NCBI GenBank assembly: GCA_014896235.1
Contig: JADBKU010000025.1
Span: forward strand, 1 to 55,687
Reading direction: 5' to 3'
DNA: 55,687 nucleotides
Source of the DNA: a bacterium
Lineage (GTDB): Bacteria > Desulfobacterota > Binatia > Binatales > Binataceae
Made by a program: the position numbers and the translations under genes. Each line of letters opens with the position of its first letter. Positions within the stretch are counted from its first letter, which is position 1. Below the pieces are notes generated by a model, which was not told where the DNA came from, did no database searches, and was given only the letters and a program-made list of their open reading frames with translations. Shown piece by piece: positions 1 to 9,056 of this stretch.

Positions 1-103
1 GAACTACGCGGTCGAATGGCTAGGTCTCTCAATCTCGCTTCATAGCGATTCGGGCGTAAAATCGCAACCTTCGATGGCGCGCCGCGCCGTTGCTCCGTCG
101 CCG

Positions 104-1561
104 TTAAGGGGCGGTGCGGAACGACCACGAATAGTCGCCGTTGTCGGTGGAAATCGCGACTTTATAAAGATCAGGGCGAAGCGGTGCGCGCGGAATCAGA
201 ATTACGGCGCCGAACGCTTCGAGAATGCTCCGGCCGCGCTTTTGCGTTTGTGGATCGGAATTCACGTAGCTGGTCGCATCGATTGCGCAGGCGTCCAGCT
301 TTGCGCCGTCCGAGCGGGTGAGCGAAAAAGATTTCATCTTTACCGGCTTGAAATAGGCGGTTTGAAGCGAAATTGGCAGTCCGGTCGGTTCAGCATATCC
401 GGGACAGGAACTCAGCGGATCCGGCCATTCGCCGCTCGCGCCTTCGAGGTCGGTGGTTGCACCGTCTGGTGGAAACTCGACCGGATGAACCATCGAGGCG
501 TTCATGGGAATTCGACCGAGCGCGCCCGCAAGGTCGAGCAACACCACGCAGACGCCCTGTTCGCAATATTCACCGTAGCTTGCCGTACGCATCAGCGGAT
601 TCAACATCGGCAGGCGATGGAACGGGCCGGCGATCCAGAGATCGATCGCCCACGACGGCGACGGCGGCGGCGCCGGTCCCGGCCATTCCGCGATATCGCT
701 GTGGCTCGCGGCGGCGGCGCCGGCGGGCGAGTACCAAGGGCTCGATGAATCCTCTTCGTGAATTTTAATGCCGGGATTGTCTCCGGCGCGGATATTGGCG
801 CCGTAGGTCTTCACCAGATAGCGGGCGTGCGCGCGATCGGCGCGGCTGTCGGCGTCGGTTTCGGCGATTGGATTCAGTCCCGCCATCGAGCGGTAACGAT
901 TGAGCGCGACCAGCCACGGTCCGCCGCCGCCCGGCTCCGCCATAATCACGACGGTCGGGGCGGCTTCTGGCGTGGCGGTTGCCGTCACCGGCGCGGCGGT
1001 CGCAATCGCATCCGGACTTTCCGCCGATTTGCCAACCAGCGCGGGCGCGGCCGGCGTCGGCGTCATGCGTGGTCTGGCGACGGCCGCGGGCGCCGTTTCG
1101 CGGTCGCGACTGGCCACTTCGTGGTCCGCATGGAACTTGAGTTCGGCGCCGCCGAAGCCAAGCGCGAACAGGATCGCGACAGTGATTGCCGTACGCGCCG
1201 GCGTGAACCATCCGCTGCGAGTTCGCGCGGCCGGCATTATCCGGTAGCGAGCCGCGCCAAAGGCGATTTCGTCGCCCGGATTGACCACGGTGCGGCCGTC
1301 GATTTTTACCCCGTTGACGAAGGTGCCGTTAGTCGAGCCCTGATCCGTGACTTCCCAGCGGCCTGAACGGCGCGCGAGCGTGGCGTGCCGGCGCGACACT
1401 CCATTCCCGGCGATCGTAAGATCGTTGCCGGCGGCGGTTCCGATCGAGATTTGCGTGCGGTCAACGGAAAATGAGCGCGGCTCGACATCGCCGATCGCGG
1501 ACAGCCGCAACCGCGCCCCGGCGCGCATCGTCAGGCCGCGATTCTCGGCCGCCGCATCCAC
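104..1561 (-). CDS. FHA domain - transmembrane - CAP-like membrane protein
   Basis: A 485-residue protein with an N-terminal FHA domain (about residues 37-105; motifs SRRHA and GSTNGTFVNG, the phosphothreonine-binding signature). One hydrophobic segment follows at about 124-142, then a Pro/Ala/Thr-rich linker to about 210, then an extracytoplasmic region whose start (LNRYRSMAGL, then HARYLVKTYG) resembles a CAP/SCP domain. The topology suggests a cytoplasmic phosphopeptide sensor joined to an outer domain; this is inference. The start lies 10 nt after the stop of the upstream deacetylase-like gene on the same strand, so the two are probably cotranscribed. An internal ATG at 1528 would also keep the whole FHA domain. 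FHA and membrane assignments are strong, CAP weaker because conservation fades after residue 350. Confidence 0.75.
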   Translation of the reverse strand: MDAAAENRGLTMRAGARLRLSAIGDVEPRSFSVDRTQISIGTAAGNDLTIAGNGVSRRHATLARRSGRWEVTDQGSTNGTFVNGVKIDGRTVVNPGDEIAFGAARYRIMPAARTRSGWFTPARTAITVAILFALGFGGAELKFHADHEVASRDRETAPAAVARPRMTPTPAAPALVGKSAESPDAIATAAPVTATATPEAAPTVVIMAEPGGGGPWLVALNRYRSMAGLNPIAETDADSRADRAHARYLVKTYGANIRAGDNPGIKIHEEDSSSPWYSPAGAAAASHSDIAEWPGPAPPPSPSWAIDLWIAGPFHRLPMLNPLMRTASYGEYCEQGVCVVLLDLAGALGRIPMNASMVHPVEFPPDGATTDLEGASGEWPDPLSSCPGYAEPTGLPISLQTAYFKPVKMKSFSLTRSDGAKLDACAIDATSYVNSDPQTQKRGRSILEAFGAVILIPRAPLRPDLYKVAISTDNGDYSWSFRTAP

Positions 1562-1571
1562 GGCGCGCGGT

Positions 1572-2606
1572 TCAATCCAGTCGCCATAACCGATCGTGAA
1601 AATAGCGCGCGCGCTGGATAATCGGAATCGCCCGGCCGCCAGCGACAGGCGCGGGGACGGGTTCGTCCGCCTCCCGGCCCAGTTCCTCGAGCACCGCGCG
1701 GCCCGAGTCGGCCAAAGCGCGCAGGTCGTAACCGCCCTCCAGAACCACCGCCATCCGGTCCGCGCAGCATTCCGCCGCCAGCCGCTTGAGCCGCCGCGTC
1801 ATCGCGAGGAACCCCGCCTCGGTCACGCGCATTCCGCCGAGCGGATCGCGGTAATGACAATCGAAGCCGGCCGATACCAGCACGAATTCGGGATTGAAAC
1901 GCCGCGCGATCGGAATCAGCAGGCTGTCGAAGATGCGCAGGTATTCATCGTCGCCGAACGTCGCCGGCATCGGCGCATTGACGGTGTAGCCGCGGCCCGC
2001 GCCGGCGCCGACTTCGTCGATCGCGCCGGTGCCGGGATAGAATGGGTATTGATGCGTGGACATGTACATCACGGCGGCCGAATCGTAGAACAATTCCTGC
2101 GTGCCGTTGCCGTGATGGACATCCCAATCGACGATCAGCACGCGCTTGAGGCCGTGCCGCTCGATCAACGCGCGCGCCGCGATCGCGACGTTATTGAAGA
2201 AGCAGAATCCCATCGCGCGATTGGCGACCGCATGATGGCCGGGCGGACGCACGATCGCGAAGGCGTTTCGCGCCGCGCCGCCGAGCACCGCCTCGATCGC
2301 CGTGAGCGCGCCACCGGCGGCGAGCGTCGCCACGCGCCAGGTGGCCGGCGAGGTATGGGTGTCGGGGTCGAAATCGAAGCGTTGCATCCCGGCGGTCTTT
2401 TCCACCGCGGCGACATACGCCGCGCCGTGGCAAAGTTCCAGCTCCGCCACCGTGGCCTCGCGCGGCGTCAGCGGCGCGAGGCCCGGACGGTTCAGGCCTT
2501 CGGCCATTTCGATCATCGTCTCGACTCGTTCGGGACGTTCAGGATGAACGCGGCCGGCCACATGCAGCATATAGCGGCGGTCCGAAACCAGCGCGGTCTT
2601 GAGCAT
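1572..2606 (-). CDS. Histone deacetylase family (AcuC/AphA-like) amidohydrolase
   Basis: A 344-residue arginase/deacetylase-fold zinc hydrolase. Family landmarks are RPPGHHA (residues 120-126), GFCFFNN (133-139), DWDVHHGNGTQ (160-170, with zinc-ligand Asp and His) and SAGFDCHYRDPLGG near 255-270. Length is usual for bacterial class II HDAC-like enzymes, which remove acetyl groups from lysine, polyamines or acetoin-pathway substrates. The substrate cannot be read from sequence. The ATG at 2606 begins a typical N-terminus containing HPERPERV. It probably forms a leftward two-gene unit with the FHA/CAP gene; the 125-bp gap to the divergent tatA should hold both promoters, though no convincing -35/-10 pair was seen. 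Confidence 0.92.
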   Translation of the reverse strand: MLKTALVSDRRYMLHVAGRVHPERPERVETMIEMAEGLNRPGLAPLTPREATVAELELCHGAAYVAAVEKTAGMQRFDFDPDTHTSPATWRVATLAAGGALTAIEAVLGGAARNAFAIVRPPGHHAVANRAMGFCFFNNVAIAARALIERHGLKRVLIVDWDVHHGNGTQELFYDSAAVMYMSTHQYPFYPGTGAIDEVGAGAGRGYTVNAPMPATFGDDEYLRIFDSLLIPIARRFNPEFVLVSAGFDCHYRDPLGGMRVTEAGFLAMTRRLKRLAAECCADRMAVVLEGGYDLRALADSGRAVLEELGREADEPVPAPVAGGRAIPIIQRARYFHDRLWRLD

Positions 2607-2731
2607 CTTCGATTACCTGAGAACGGCTTTCCCGTCATTATTCGCCGGAACCATCCGTCTCCGCCAGCGCCTCGATCCGCAGTCGCGCGGCGGCGGCGGT
2701 TGGCGTAACATTTTGGATTGGTGCAAGGCGC

Positions 2732-3007
2732 GTGGGTATTGGAGAAATAATTGTCTTACTGGTGATTGCGCTGATCGTGATTCCGCCGGAAAAGCTTCCC
2801 GACGTGATGCGTGGCGCGGGCAAACTGATGCGCGAATTGCGGCTGGCGAGCAACCTGGTAATGCATGAGCTGACCAGCGTGGCCGATCTTCAAGCGCCGC
2901 CGCGCGAAACTCCGCCACAACCGAACCGCTCTTCCGGACCGGCGCCGGCCCAACCCGAGGCGGGCGCGGCGAAAGCTGAAGATTCCGCTCCGGCTTCCCA
3001 AGCCTGA
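2732..3007 (+). CDS. tatA: Twin-arginine translocase subunit TatA/TatB
   Basis: A 91-residue protein with the TatA/B plan: a short N-terminal membrane helix (GEIIVLLVIALIVI), a hinge (PPEKLPDVMRGAGK in place of the usual GPKKLP), an amphipathic helix to about residue 50 and a Pro/Ala-rich polar tail. It assembles with TatC to move folded proteins across the inner membrane. The start is GTG with a weak AAGG upstream. tatC follows after 15 nt, so the two form an operon. TatA and TatB cannot be separated confidently; no second copy is in the window. Confidence 0.88.
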   Translation: MGIGEIIVLLVIALIVIPPEKLPDVMRGAGKLMRELRLASNLVMHELTSVADLQAPPRETPPQPNRSSGPAPAQPEAGAAKAEDSAPASQA

Positions 3008-3022
3008 CTCCGGCCGAACCAC

Positions 3023-3907
3023 GTGAGTACTGACGATCCGAATCCGCAGGCCAGGGACGCGCCGTCCGCCGCCGGGAAAAATCCACCCGCGCCCGGGCCG
3101 CATCGTGAGATAGCCGCCACGCCGGAGCTATCCGCAGGCCCTGCGACGGAGGCGCGGATGCCCTTGCTGGACCATCTGCGCGAACTGCGCACACGCCTGA
3201 TTCGAGCGGCGATCGCGGTGCTGGCCGGCTTCACGATCGCTTACTTCGGCGCCGATTGGCTGTTCGCCGCCCTGACCCTGCCGCTGCGCGAGGCGGCGCA
3301 CGGCCGCAACGTCCTGCTGATCGGCACGGGCGTGGGCGAAGCGTTCTTCACCAAGCTCAAGGTGGCGCTGATTGCGGGGCTGTTTATCGGCAGTCCGGTG
3401 GTGTTCTACGAGATCTGGAAATTCATCGCGCCGGGGCTTTACGAATCCGAGCGGCGGCTGGCGAAGCCGTTCGTATTATTCGCGACGCTATTTTTTCTCG
3501 CCGGCGGCTATTTTTGTTGGGCGGTGGTGTTCAAAATCGGCTACGCCTTTTTCCTCGCGCAGTACGCCAGCATCGGCGTCACGCCGACGCTTCGTATCAG
3601 CGAATACCTGGCGTTTTCGGCCAAGCTCCTGATCGCCTTCGCGATCACCTTCGAGATGCCGATTTTCGCCTTTTTCCTGACCCGGCTGGGCCTGATCGAT
3701 TACCGGATGATGATCCATTCGTTCCGCTACGCGTTGCTCGGGATATTCATCGTCGCCGCGGCGCTGACGCCGCCGGATATGGTCTCGCCGTTTTTGCTAG
3801 CGATGCCGCTGATCGCGCTTTACTGGCTCAGCGTGCTGGTCGCCTGGATATTCCGCGAAAATCCGGCGGCGGCAAGCGCGCCCGCGCCGGCTCCGCCCGC
3901 CGCCTGA
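3023..3907 (+). CDS. tatC: Twin-arginine translocase subunit TatC
   Basis: A 294-residue polytopic inner-membrane protein. After a Pro/Ala-rich N-terminal tail of about 45 residues comes the TatC signature LLDHLRELRTRLIRA (about 48-62), then six hydrophobic segments, including the conserved stretch VGEAFFTKLKVAL and the IWKFIAPGLYESERR motif. TatC binds twin-arginine signal peptides. The start is GTG (3023), 15 nt after tatA. The extended N-terminal tail is longer than in E. coli TatC; an internal start near MPLLDHL (residue 46) would remove it. Confidence 0.95.
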   Translation: MSTDDPNPQARDAPSAAGKNPPAPGPHREIAATPELSAGPATEARMPLLDHLRELRTRLIRAAIAVLAGFTIAYFGADWLFAALTLPLREAAHGRNVLLIGTGVGEAFFTKLKVALIAGLFIGSPVVFYEIWKFIAPGLYESERRLAKPFVLFATLFFLAGGYFCWAVVFKIGYAFFLAQYASIGVTPTLRISEYLAFSAKLLIAFAITFEMPIFAFFLTRLGLIDYRMMIHSFRYALLGIFIVAAALTPPDMVSPFLLAMPLIALYWLSVLVAWIFRENPAAASAPAPAPPAA

Positions 3908-3946
3908 TCGAACGAACGGCGGCGAATCGGGAAAGGCAACTCGCCG

Positions 3947-6346
3947 ATGGCCTCGCTTGAGAATTCTCCAGTCGCAACCGGAGCGCCCGGCATTCCGCCG
4001 CGCTGGACGCATAGCGCCAAGGACGTCGTCGGGACGGCCTATTCAACTGCGAGCCGCATCTGGTTCACGGTTTCGCGCGGAGTGCTGAGCGAAATTTATT
4101 ATCCGACGCTGGATCGGCCGCAGGTGCGCGACCTGCAATTCCTGGTGACCGACGGCGCGACCTTTTTCCACGACGCCCATCGCAACCTCCACGTGACGAC
4201 CGAGTATCTGGGCGACAACGGCTTGGGCGTGCGCATGACCAACGCCGATCCCGACGGCCGCTACCAGATCATCGCCGAGGTGATCGCCGACCCGCATCAG
4301 CCGTGCGTACTGATCGAGACGCGGCTCGAGGGCGAAGCCGATTTTTTGAAGCGGCTGCATCTATACGTGTTGCTCGCGCCGCACATGGAAGTCGGCGGAT
4401 GGGGCAACAACGGCAATGCGGCGTCGATCGCCGGCCGCGAATTCCTGACCGCGCATAAAAACGGCGCGTGGCTCGCGCTGGCGGCGAGTTCGCCCTTTGT
4501 GCGGCGATCGTGCGGCTACGTGGGCACGACCGACGGGTGGCAGGACCTGGCGCGCAATTTCCGGATGGATTACCAGTTCGCGGCGGCCCCGAACGGCAAT
4601 ATCGCGCTTACCGGCGAAATCGATCTGAGCCGGGGCTATCGCTTTACGGTCGCGCTCGCGTTCGGCCGCACGCTGCATCGCGCGGTAACGACGATGTTTC
4701 AATCGCTCGTAATCCCGTTCGCAGACCATCGCTCGCGCTTTCTGGAGCAATGGGAGCGGGCGGTGCGCGGGATGCGTCCGCTCGATCGCCTTTCGGGCGA
4801 CGGCGGCGCGCTCTATCGGCGCAGCCGGGAATTGCTGCTGGCGCACGAGGACAAGAGCTATCCGGGCGCGCTGATCGCGTCGCTTTCAATCCCGTGGGGC
4901 GAAGTCAAGAGCGACGAGGACCTCGGCGGCTATCACCTGGTGTGGACGCGCGACATGGTCAACAGCGCGACCGGATTGCTAGCGGCGGGCGACGCCGTCA
5001 CGCCGCTGCGCGCCTTGATTTACCTTGCCTGCACGCAGCATCCGGACGGCGGCTTCGCGCAGAATTTCTGGGTGGACGGCGAACCCTACTGGTCCGGAAT
5101 CCAGCTTGACGAGGTCGCCTTTCCGATCATGCTGGCCTGGCGGCTCCATCGCGCGGGCGCGCTCGGCGATTTCGATCCTTACCCGATGGTGCGGATGGCC
5201 GCGCGGTACCTGATTACCCACGGGCCGGCGACGCCGCAGGAACGCTGGGAGGAAAACAGCGGCTACTCGCCGTCAACGCTGGCCAGCAATATCGCGGCGC
5301 TGATTTGCGCGGCCGAGTTCGCGCGCGAGCGCGACGACGACGCGACCGCAAATTACCTTTTTGAATACGCCGACTTCCTCGAATCGCACATCGAAGCATG
5401 GACCGTGACCACCTGCGGAACGCTGGTGGCGGATGTGCCGCGCCATTACGTGCGCATCAATCCGTGCGACCTCCGCGATCCCGTCCCGCCCGAAAGCCCC
5501 AACGGCAGAATCGTGCCGGTCCGCAACTGCGCGCCCGGCGCGCGCTGGCAATATCGCGCCGAGGAAATCGTGGACGCCGGCTTCCTCGAACTGGTCCGCT
5601 ATGGCATCCGGCGCGCCGGCGACCCGTTGATCGAGGATTCGCTGCGCGTGATCGACGCCGTGCTCAAGCACGAGTTTCCCGCCGGCCCCTGCTGGAAACG
5701 CTACCCGCACGACGGCTACGGCCAGCGCGACGACGGCGGTCCGTTCGACGGATGGGGCGTCGGACGGCCATGGCCCTTGTTGACCGGCGAACGCGGCCAT
5801 TACGAGTTGGCCGCGGGGCGCGACGCCACGCTGCATCTGCAAGCGATGGAACGCTTCGCGACGCCGACGCGGATGCTGCCGGAGCAGGTCTGGGACCGGC
5901 CCGATTTGCCCGCCGCGCTGATGTATTACGGCGGGCCGACGGGCGCCGCGATGCCGCTGATGTGGGCGCACGCCGAATATATCAAGCTGCTGCGATCGCT
6001 GACCGACGGGCAGGCGTTCGATCTGATTCCCGAGGTCGCGGAGCGCTATCTCAACGGCCGCGGCCGCAAGAACCTCGAAATCTGGAAGTTCAACCGCAAA
6101 ACGCCGGCGATCGCGGCGGGCGCGACCCTGCGCATTCAGGCGACGCACCCTTTCACGCTGCACTGGACCGACGACGAATGGAGCAGCGTGTACGATTCGG
6201 TCTCCCATACCACCGCGGTGGGACTGCACTACGTCGATATCCGCACGGAGCCGGAGGATCGCGCGCCGCTGCGCTTCACTTTTCGCTGGCAGGATACCGG
6301 CAAATGGCTTGGCCAAGATTTCAAGGTCGAGTTGCGCCCGCGATGA
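3947..6346 (+). CDS. Glucoamylase / glucodextranase (glycoside hydrolase family 15)
   Basis: A 799-residue enzyme with a beta-sandwich N-terminal domain (about 1-270) and an (alpha/alpha)6-barrel catalytic domain. Visible GH15 features are VWTRDMVNSATG near residue 331, ERWEENSGYSPSTLA near 434 (general-acid region), the second catalytic glutamate region WAHAEYIKLLRS near 675, and a C-terminal beta domain. It should release glucose from the non-reducing ends of alpha-glucans such as glycogen or dextran-like polymers. No signal peptide or Tat motif is seen despite the neighbouring tat genes, so the enzyme is probably cytoplasmic. It starts at ATG 39 nt after tatC, on the same strand. Confidence 0.93.
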   Translation: MASLENSPVATGAPGIPPRWTHSAKDVVGTAYSTASRIWFTVSRGVLSEIYYPTLDRPQVRDLQFLVTDGATFFHDAHRNLHVTTEYLGDNGLGVRMTNADPDGRYQIIAEVIADPHQPCVLIETRLEGEADFLKRLHLYVLLAPHMEVGGWGNNGNAASIAGREFLTAHKNGAWLALAASSPFVRRSCGYVGTTDGWQDLARNFRMDYQFAAAPNGNIALTGEIDLSRGYRFTVALAFGRTLHRAVTTMFQSLVIPFADHRSRFLEQWERAVRGMRPLDRLSGDGGALYRRSRELLLAHEDKSYPGALIASLSIPWGEVKSDEDLGGYHLVWTRDMVNSATGLLAAGDAVTPLRALIYLACTQHPDGGFAQNFWVDGEPYWSGIQLDEVAFPIMLAWRLHRAGALGDFDPYPMVRMAARYLITHGPATPQERWEENSGYSPSTLASNIAALICAAEFARERDDDATANYLFEYADFLESHIEAWTVTTCGTLVADVPRHYVRINPCDLRDPVPPESPNGRIVPVRNCAPGARWQYRAEEIVDAGFLELVRYGIRRAGDPLIEDSLRVIDAVLKHEFPAGPCWKRYPHDGYGQRDDGGPFDGWGVGRPWPLLTGERGHYELAAGRDATLHLQAMERFATPTRMLPEQVWDRPDLPAALMYYGGPTGAAMPLMWAHAEYIKLLRSLTDGQAFDLIPEVAERYLNGRGRKNLEIWKFNRKTPAIAAGATLRIQATHPFTLHWTDDEWSSVYDSVSHTTAVGLHYVDIRTEPEDRAPLRFTFRWQDTGKWLGQDFKVELRPR

Positions 6347-6371
6347 ACGCGACTCGCGGCCGTACGATATG

Positions 6372-6626
6372 TCAGGCGATTCGCTCGATCGAAAATTCCG
6401 CGGCGAGCGACGCGATCACCGCTTCGACGTCGGCCGCCGTCTCGGGCGCGAAGTAGAGTCGCAGCAGATGCCGGCCCGGGTCCTCGGTGCGCAAGGTCGC
6501 GAGATTGTCGTAGGCTTCGACGATCGATTTGAAGGCCACGATCAACCGCGGCGGCATATGGATCAGCATCGTCGCCATCGCGGGCGGCGGCGCCGCGGGC
6601 AGATGCGTTTCGCTGAAGGGCGTCAT
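6372..6626 (-). CDS. DUF4911-like small protein
   Basis: An 84-residue protein from ATG 6626; a TTG at 6635 would add three residues. The pattern IVEAYDNLATLRTEDPGRHLLRLYF followed by DVEAVIASLAAEF fits the small DUF4911 family, known mainly from deltaproteobacterial-type genomes and without an assigned function. It is divergently arranged with the ArsA-type ATPase pair, with start codons less than 50 nt apart, so the promoters must overlap. Family assignment is from recall of the motif and is moderate. Confidence 0.6.
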   Translation of the reverse strand: MTPFSETHLPAAPPPAMATMLIHMPPRLIVAFKSIVEAYDNLATLRTEDPGRHLLRLYFAPETAADVEAVIASLAAEFSIERIA

Positions 6627-6673
6627 CGTTATCAATATGGACTATGCGGAGACCGTCGCCTAGCGTCGGGCCG

Positions 6674-7537
6674 ATGACGCCGCCGCGCCTGATTTTCGTG
6701 ACCGGCAAGGGCGGATCGGGCAAAAGCGCCGTCGCCGCCGCGCTCGCGCTCGCGTTGTCGCGCCGGCGGCCGGCGACGCTGGCCGATCTCGATCGCAGAG
6801 GCTCTGCGGCGGGGATGCTCGCGGCGGCCGGGAAAGCCGACGCGCTCGAAACGCTCGCGCTCGCTCCGCGCGCCGAATTGAAAGCGTTCATCCACCGGAT
6901 TGTTCCGCTGCGATCGATTTCGAAGCGGATGCTGCGCAGCCGCACTTTCGGTTATGTGACGGCCGCACTGCCGGGCCTGGAGGCGTTCCTGATGCTCGAG
7001 CGGCTCCGGCTGATCGCGGGAACCGCGGCGCTCGAAGATCGCTATGCGGTAATCGACGCGCCGGCCACCGGGCACGCGCTGGAGCTGCTGAACGTCGCGG
7101 GCGGGATTCGCGAACTTGCGTCCACGGGCACGTTGCACCGGCTCGCCGCCGCAGTGGAGGACTTTATCGCCGATCCGAACCGCTTCGGCGTGATTCTAAC
7201 CGTTTCGCCCGAAGAATTGTCATTGCGCGAGGCGCTCGACGCGGCGCGCGCGATGCGGGAAACGCTGCGCGTCGGCTGGATCGCGGCGGCGCTGAATTTC
7301 GTCACCGCGCCGCTGTTCAGCGCCGCCGAAGTCGCCACGCTCGCCGATTTTCCCGAGCACGCGCGGCTCGCCGAGGCCCGCCGCCGCGCCGGCCGGGCCG
7401 CGGCTGACGCCCGCCGCGCGTTGCGCGACGCCGGTCTTGGCGTGATCGAACTGCCGATGGTCTTCGCGGCCGATTTCGATCATGCGGGGCTGGAAACGCT
7501 GTGCGAGCGACTCGAACAAGGCCTTTCGCAGCCATGA
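6674..7537 (+). CDS. ArsA/GET3-family ATPase, first of a pair
   Basis: A 287-residue P-loop ATPase of the ArsA/GET3 (deviant Walker A) class: FVTGKGGSGKSAVAAALA near the N-terminus has the signature lysine of this clade, and a switch-like region YAVIDAPATGHALELL lies near residue 125. The start is taken as ATG 6674, right before the P-loop; an ATG at 6644 would add ten residues. Its stop overlaps the start of the next ATPase by ATGA (7534-7537), implying translational coupling and probably a heterodimer. Bacterial pairs of this type are commonly annotated as arsenical pump ATPases, but no arsB, arsR or arsD is nearby, so an arsenic role is unsupported. Confidence 0.85.
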   Translation: MTPPRLIFVTGKGGSGKSAVAAALALALSRRRPATLADLDRRGSAAGMLAAAGKADALETLALAPRAELKAFIHRIVPLRSISKRMLRSRTFGYVTAALPGLEAFLMLERLRLIAGTAALEDRYAVIDAPATGHALELLNVAGGIRELASTGTLHRLAAAVEDFIADPNRFGVILTVSPEELSLREALDAARAMRETLRVGWIAAALNFVTAPLFSAAEVATLADFPEHARLAEARRRAGRAAADARRALRDAGLGVIELPMVFAADFDHAGLETLCERLEQGLSQP

Positions 7538-8640
7538 AGCGACCGGGAAGCACAGCGTTGGCGCTCGCCGATCGCCGGCTGGTGGTCTGTCTCGGTCCCG
7601 GCGGCGTGGGCAAGACGACGATCAGCGCAGCGTTGGCGCTCCATCTGGCGCTCGGCGGACGCAAGGTGGACGTGATGACGGTCGATCCGGCGCCGCGCCT
7701 GCTCGACGCGCTGGGCCTGCGCGTCGATGATTCATCGTTGCAGCCGGTCAGCCTCGGCGCGATGGGCGCGCGGGGCGGCGCACGGCTGCGCGCGCTCAAG
7801 CTCGATCCGAAACGCGTCTTCGATCGGCTGATCGAACGGTATGCGCCATCGGCCGCCGCGCGCGACGCGATTCTGGCGGATCGGGTCTATCGCAATCTCT
7901 CGAACGCACTGGCCGGCGTCGCCGACTACATGGCGATGGAGCAGTTGCTCGAACTCTCTCGCGCCCCCGACGCGGATATGATCGTTCTCGATACGCCGCC
8001 CGCGGCCGAGGCGCTCGATTTTCTTGGCGCGCCGCGCCGGATGCTCGAACTGTTGGGTTCGCGCGCGGTCACGCTCCTGGGCGCGGCGGGCGACGCGATG
8101 CGCGGACCGTTTTCGATGCTGGATCTGGCGGCGCGCGCGGTGCTGGGAGCCTTCGATCGAGTGACCGGACTGCACCTGCTCGGCGACGTGCGGAATTTCG
8201 TGCGCAATTTCAGCGGGATGTACGCTGGTTTCGCTGAACGCGCAGAAGCCGCGGGAGAATTGCTCCGCGATCCGCGCACCCTGATCGTCGTGGTCGCGAC
8301 CGCGGAACGCGAGCGGATCGCCCAGGCGATCGAATTCGTCGCGGCGCTGAATGAAATGGACTTGAAGGCGGGCGCAATCGCGATAAACCGCCTACGGCCG
8401 CCGTTGCCCGGCGCCGGGGAAATCGCGAAGTCGCGCAAAATTCCCGAATCGCTCAGGGCCAAACTGCAAAGCCATCTGGCGGATCTCGCCGCGCTCCAGA
8501 CCCGCGAGCAGGCCGCGCTCGACGCGCTTCACGCGGCGCTGCCGCAGGGCGTGGAGCTGCTCCACGCGACCGACCTTGGACGGGAGCCGCGATCGCTGGC
8601 GGATCTCGCGGAGATTGCGAAAACGATTCGCCGCGCATGA
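7534..8640 (+). CDS. ArsA/GET3-family ATPase, second of a pair
   Basis: A 368-residue ATPase with a deviant Walker A motif GPGGVGKTTISAALALHLA, a switch I-like VDPAPRLLDALG (the ArsA consensus is DPAH), and a switch II-like MIVLDTPPAAEALDFL. It begins at ATG 7534, overlapping the stop of the preceding partner; the longer frame from 7501 would run back into the partner gene. The C-terminal half carries the long helical segments expected of GET3/ArsA proteins. The second-position partner is the longer of the two, as in other split ArsA pairs. Likely role: ATP-driven client-protein or membrane-protein handling; the substrate is unknown. Confidence 0.87.
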   Translation: MKRPGSTALALADRRLVVCLGPGGVGKTTISAALALHLALGGRKVDVMTVDPAPRLLDALGLRVDDSSLQPVSLGAMGARGGARLRALKLDPKRVFDRLIERYAPSAAARDAILADRVYRNLSNALAGVADYMAMEQLLELSRAPDADMIVLDTPPAAEALDFLGAPRRMLELLGSRAVTLLGAAGDAMRGPFSMLDLAARAVLGAFDRVTGLHLLGDVRNFVRNFSGMYAGFAERAEAAGELLRDPRTLIVVVATAERERIAQAIEFVAALNEMDLKAGAIAINRLRPPLPGAGEIAKSRKIPESLRAKLQSHLADLAALQTREQAALDALHAALPQGVELLHATDLGREPRSLADLAEIAKTIRRA

Positions 8641-8663
8641 ACGCGGCCCCGGCGCGCAACGAA

Positions 8664-9017
8664 TCAGCGGGCTGGCTTCGGGCGCTTGCGCGGCTTGGCC
8701 TGCGGACGCTCCTCATGACCGCTCTCCGCCAGCATCCGGTCGATCTTCATGCTAAGATTGACAAGTTGGCCGTTGAGATGGTCAAGCCGCGCTTTGAGCT
8801 CGCGCACGTCGCGTTTGGACGGGATGTTGACGAAATCCAGTATGGTCTCGACGTTTCGGTCGAAGACGTGCTTGTTGCTGAGCAGGCGTTCCCCGGCCTT
8901 GCCCAGGCGGCGGCGCAGATTTTCGTTGGCCATCAGTTCGTTGAAGAAACTGGCGGCGCCCTCCTCGCTCATTTGGCGCAGCTTGTCGATCAGGCTTTCA
9001 GCTTCGCGATGGGCCAT
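8664..9017 (-). CDS. Phasin-like coiled-coil protein
   Basis: A 117-residue, highly charged, helical protein. The middle (FFNELMANENLRRRLGKAGE) and the heptad-like segment SKRDVRELKARLDHLNGQL at about 68-86 resemble PHA-granule/phasin-type regulators (PhaF-like coiled coils), and the C-terminus is Lys/Pro/Arg-rich, again as in PhaF tails. No PHA synthase is in this window, so a granule role is not supported by context. It converges on the ArsA pair (23-nt gap) and diverges from the small membrane protein at 9057. Confidence 0.6.
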   Translation of the reverse strand: MAHREAESLIDKLRQMSEEGAASFFNELMANENLRRRLGKAGERLLSNKHVFDRNVETILDFVNIPSKRDVRELKARLDHLNGQLVNLSMKIDRMLAESGHEERPQAKPRKRPKPAR

Positions 9018-9056
9018 CGGGAAGAACTATAGCCCGCGGCGCGCGGCTGGCAAACC

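Noticed and set aside
1..103. Gene at the left window edge
   Set aside because: No supported frame; only the downstream flank of the FHA/CAP gene is visible.
6674..8640. Arsenic-efflux operon
   Set aside because: ArsA-type ATPases are present but no arsB/acr3, arsR or arsD; GET3-like function is equally possible.
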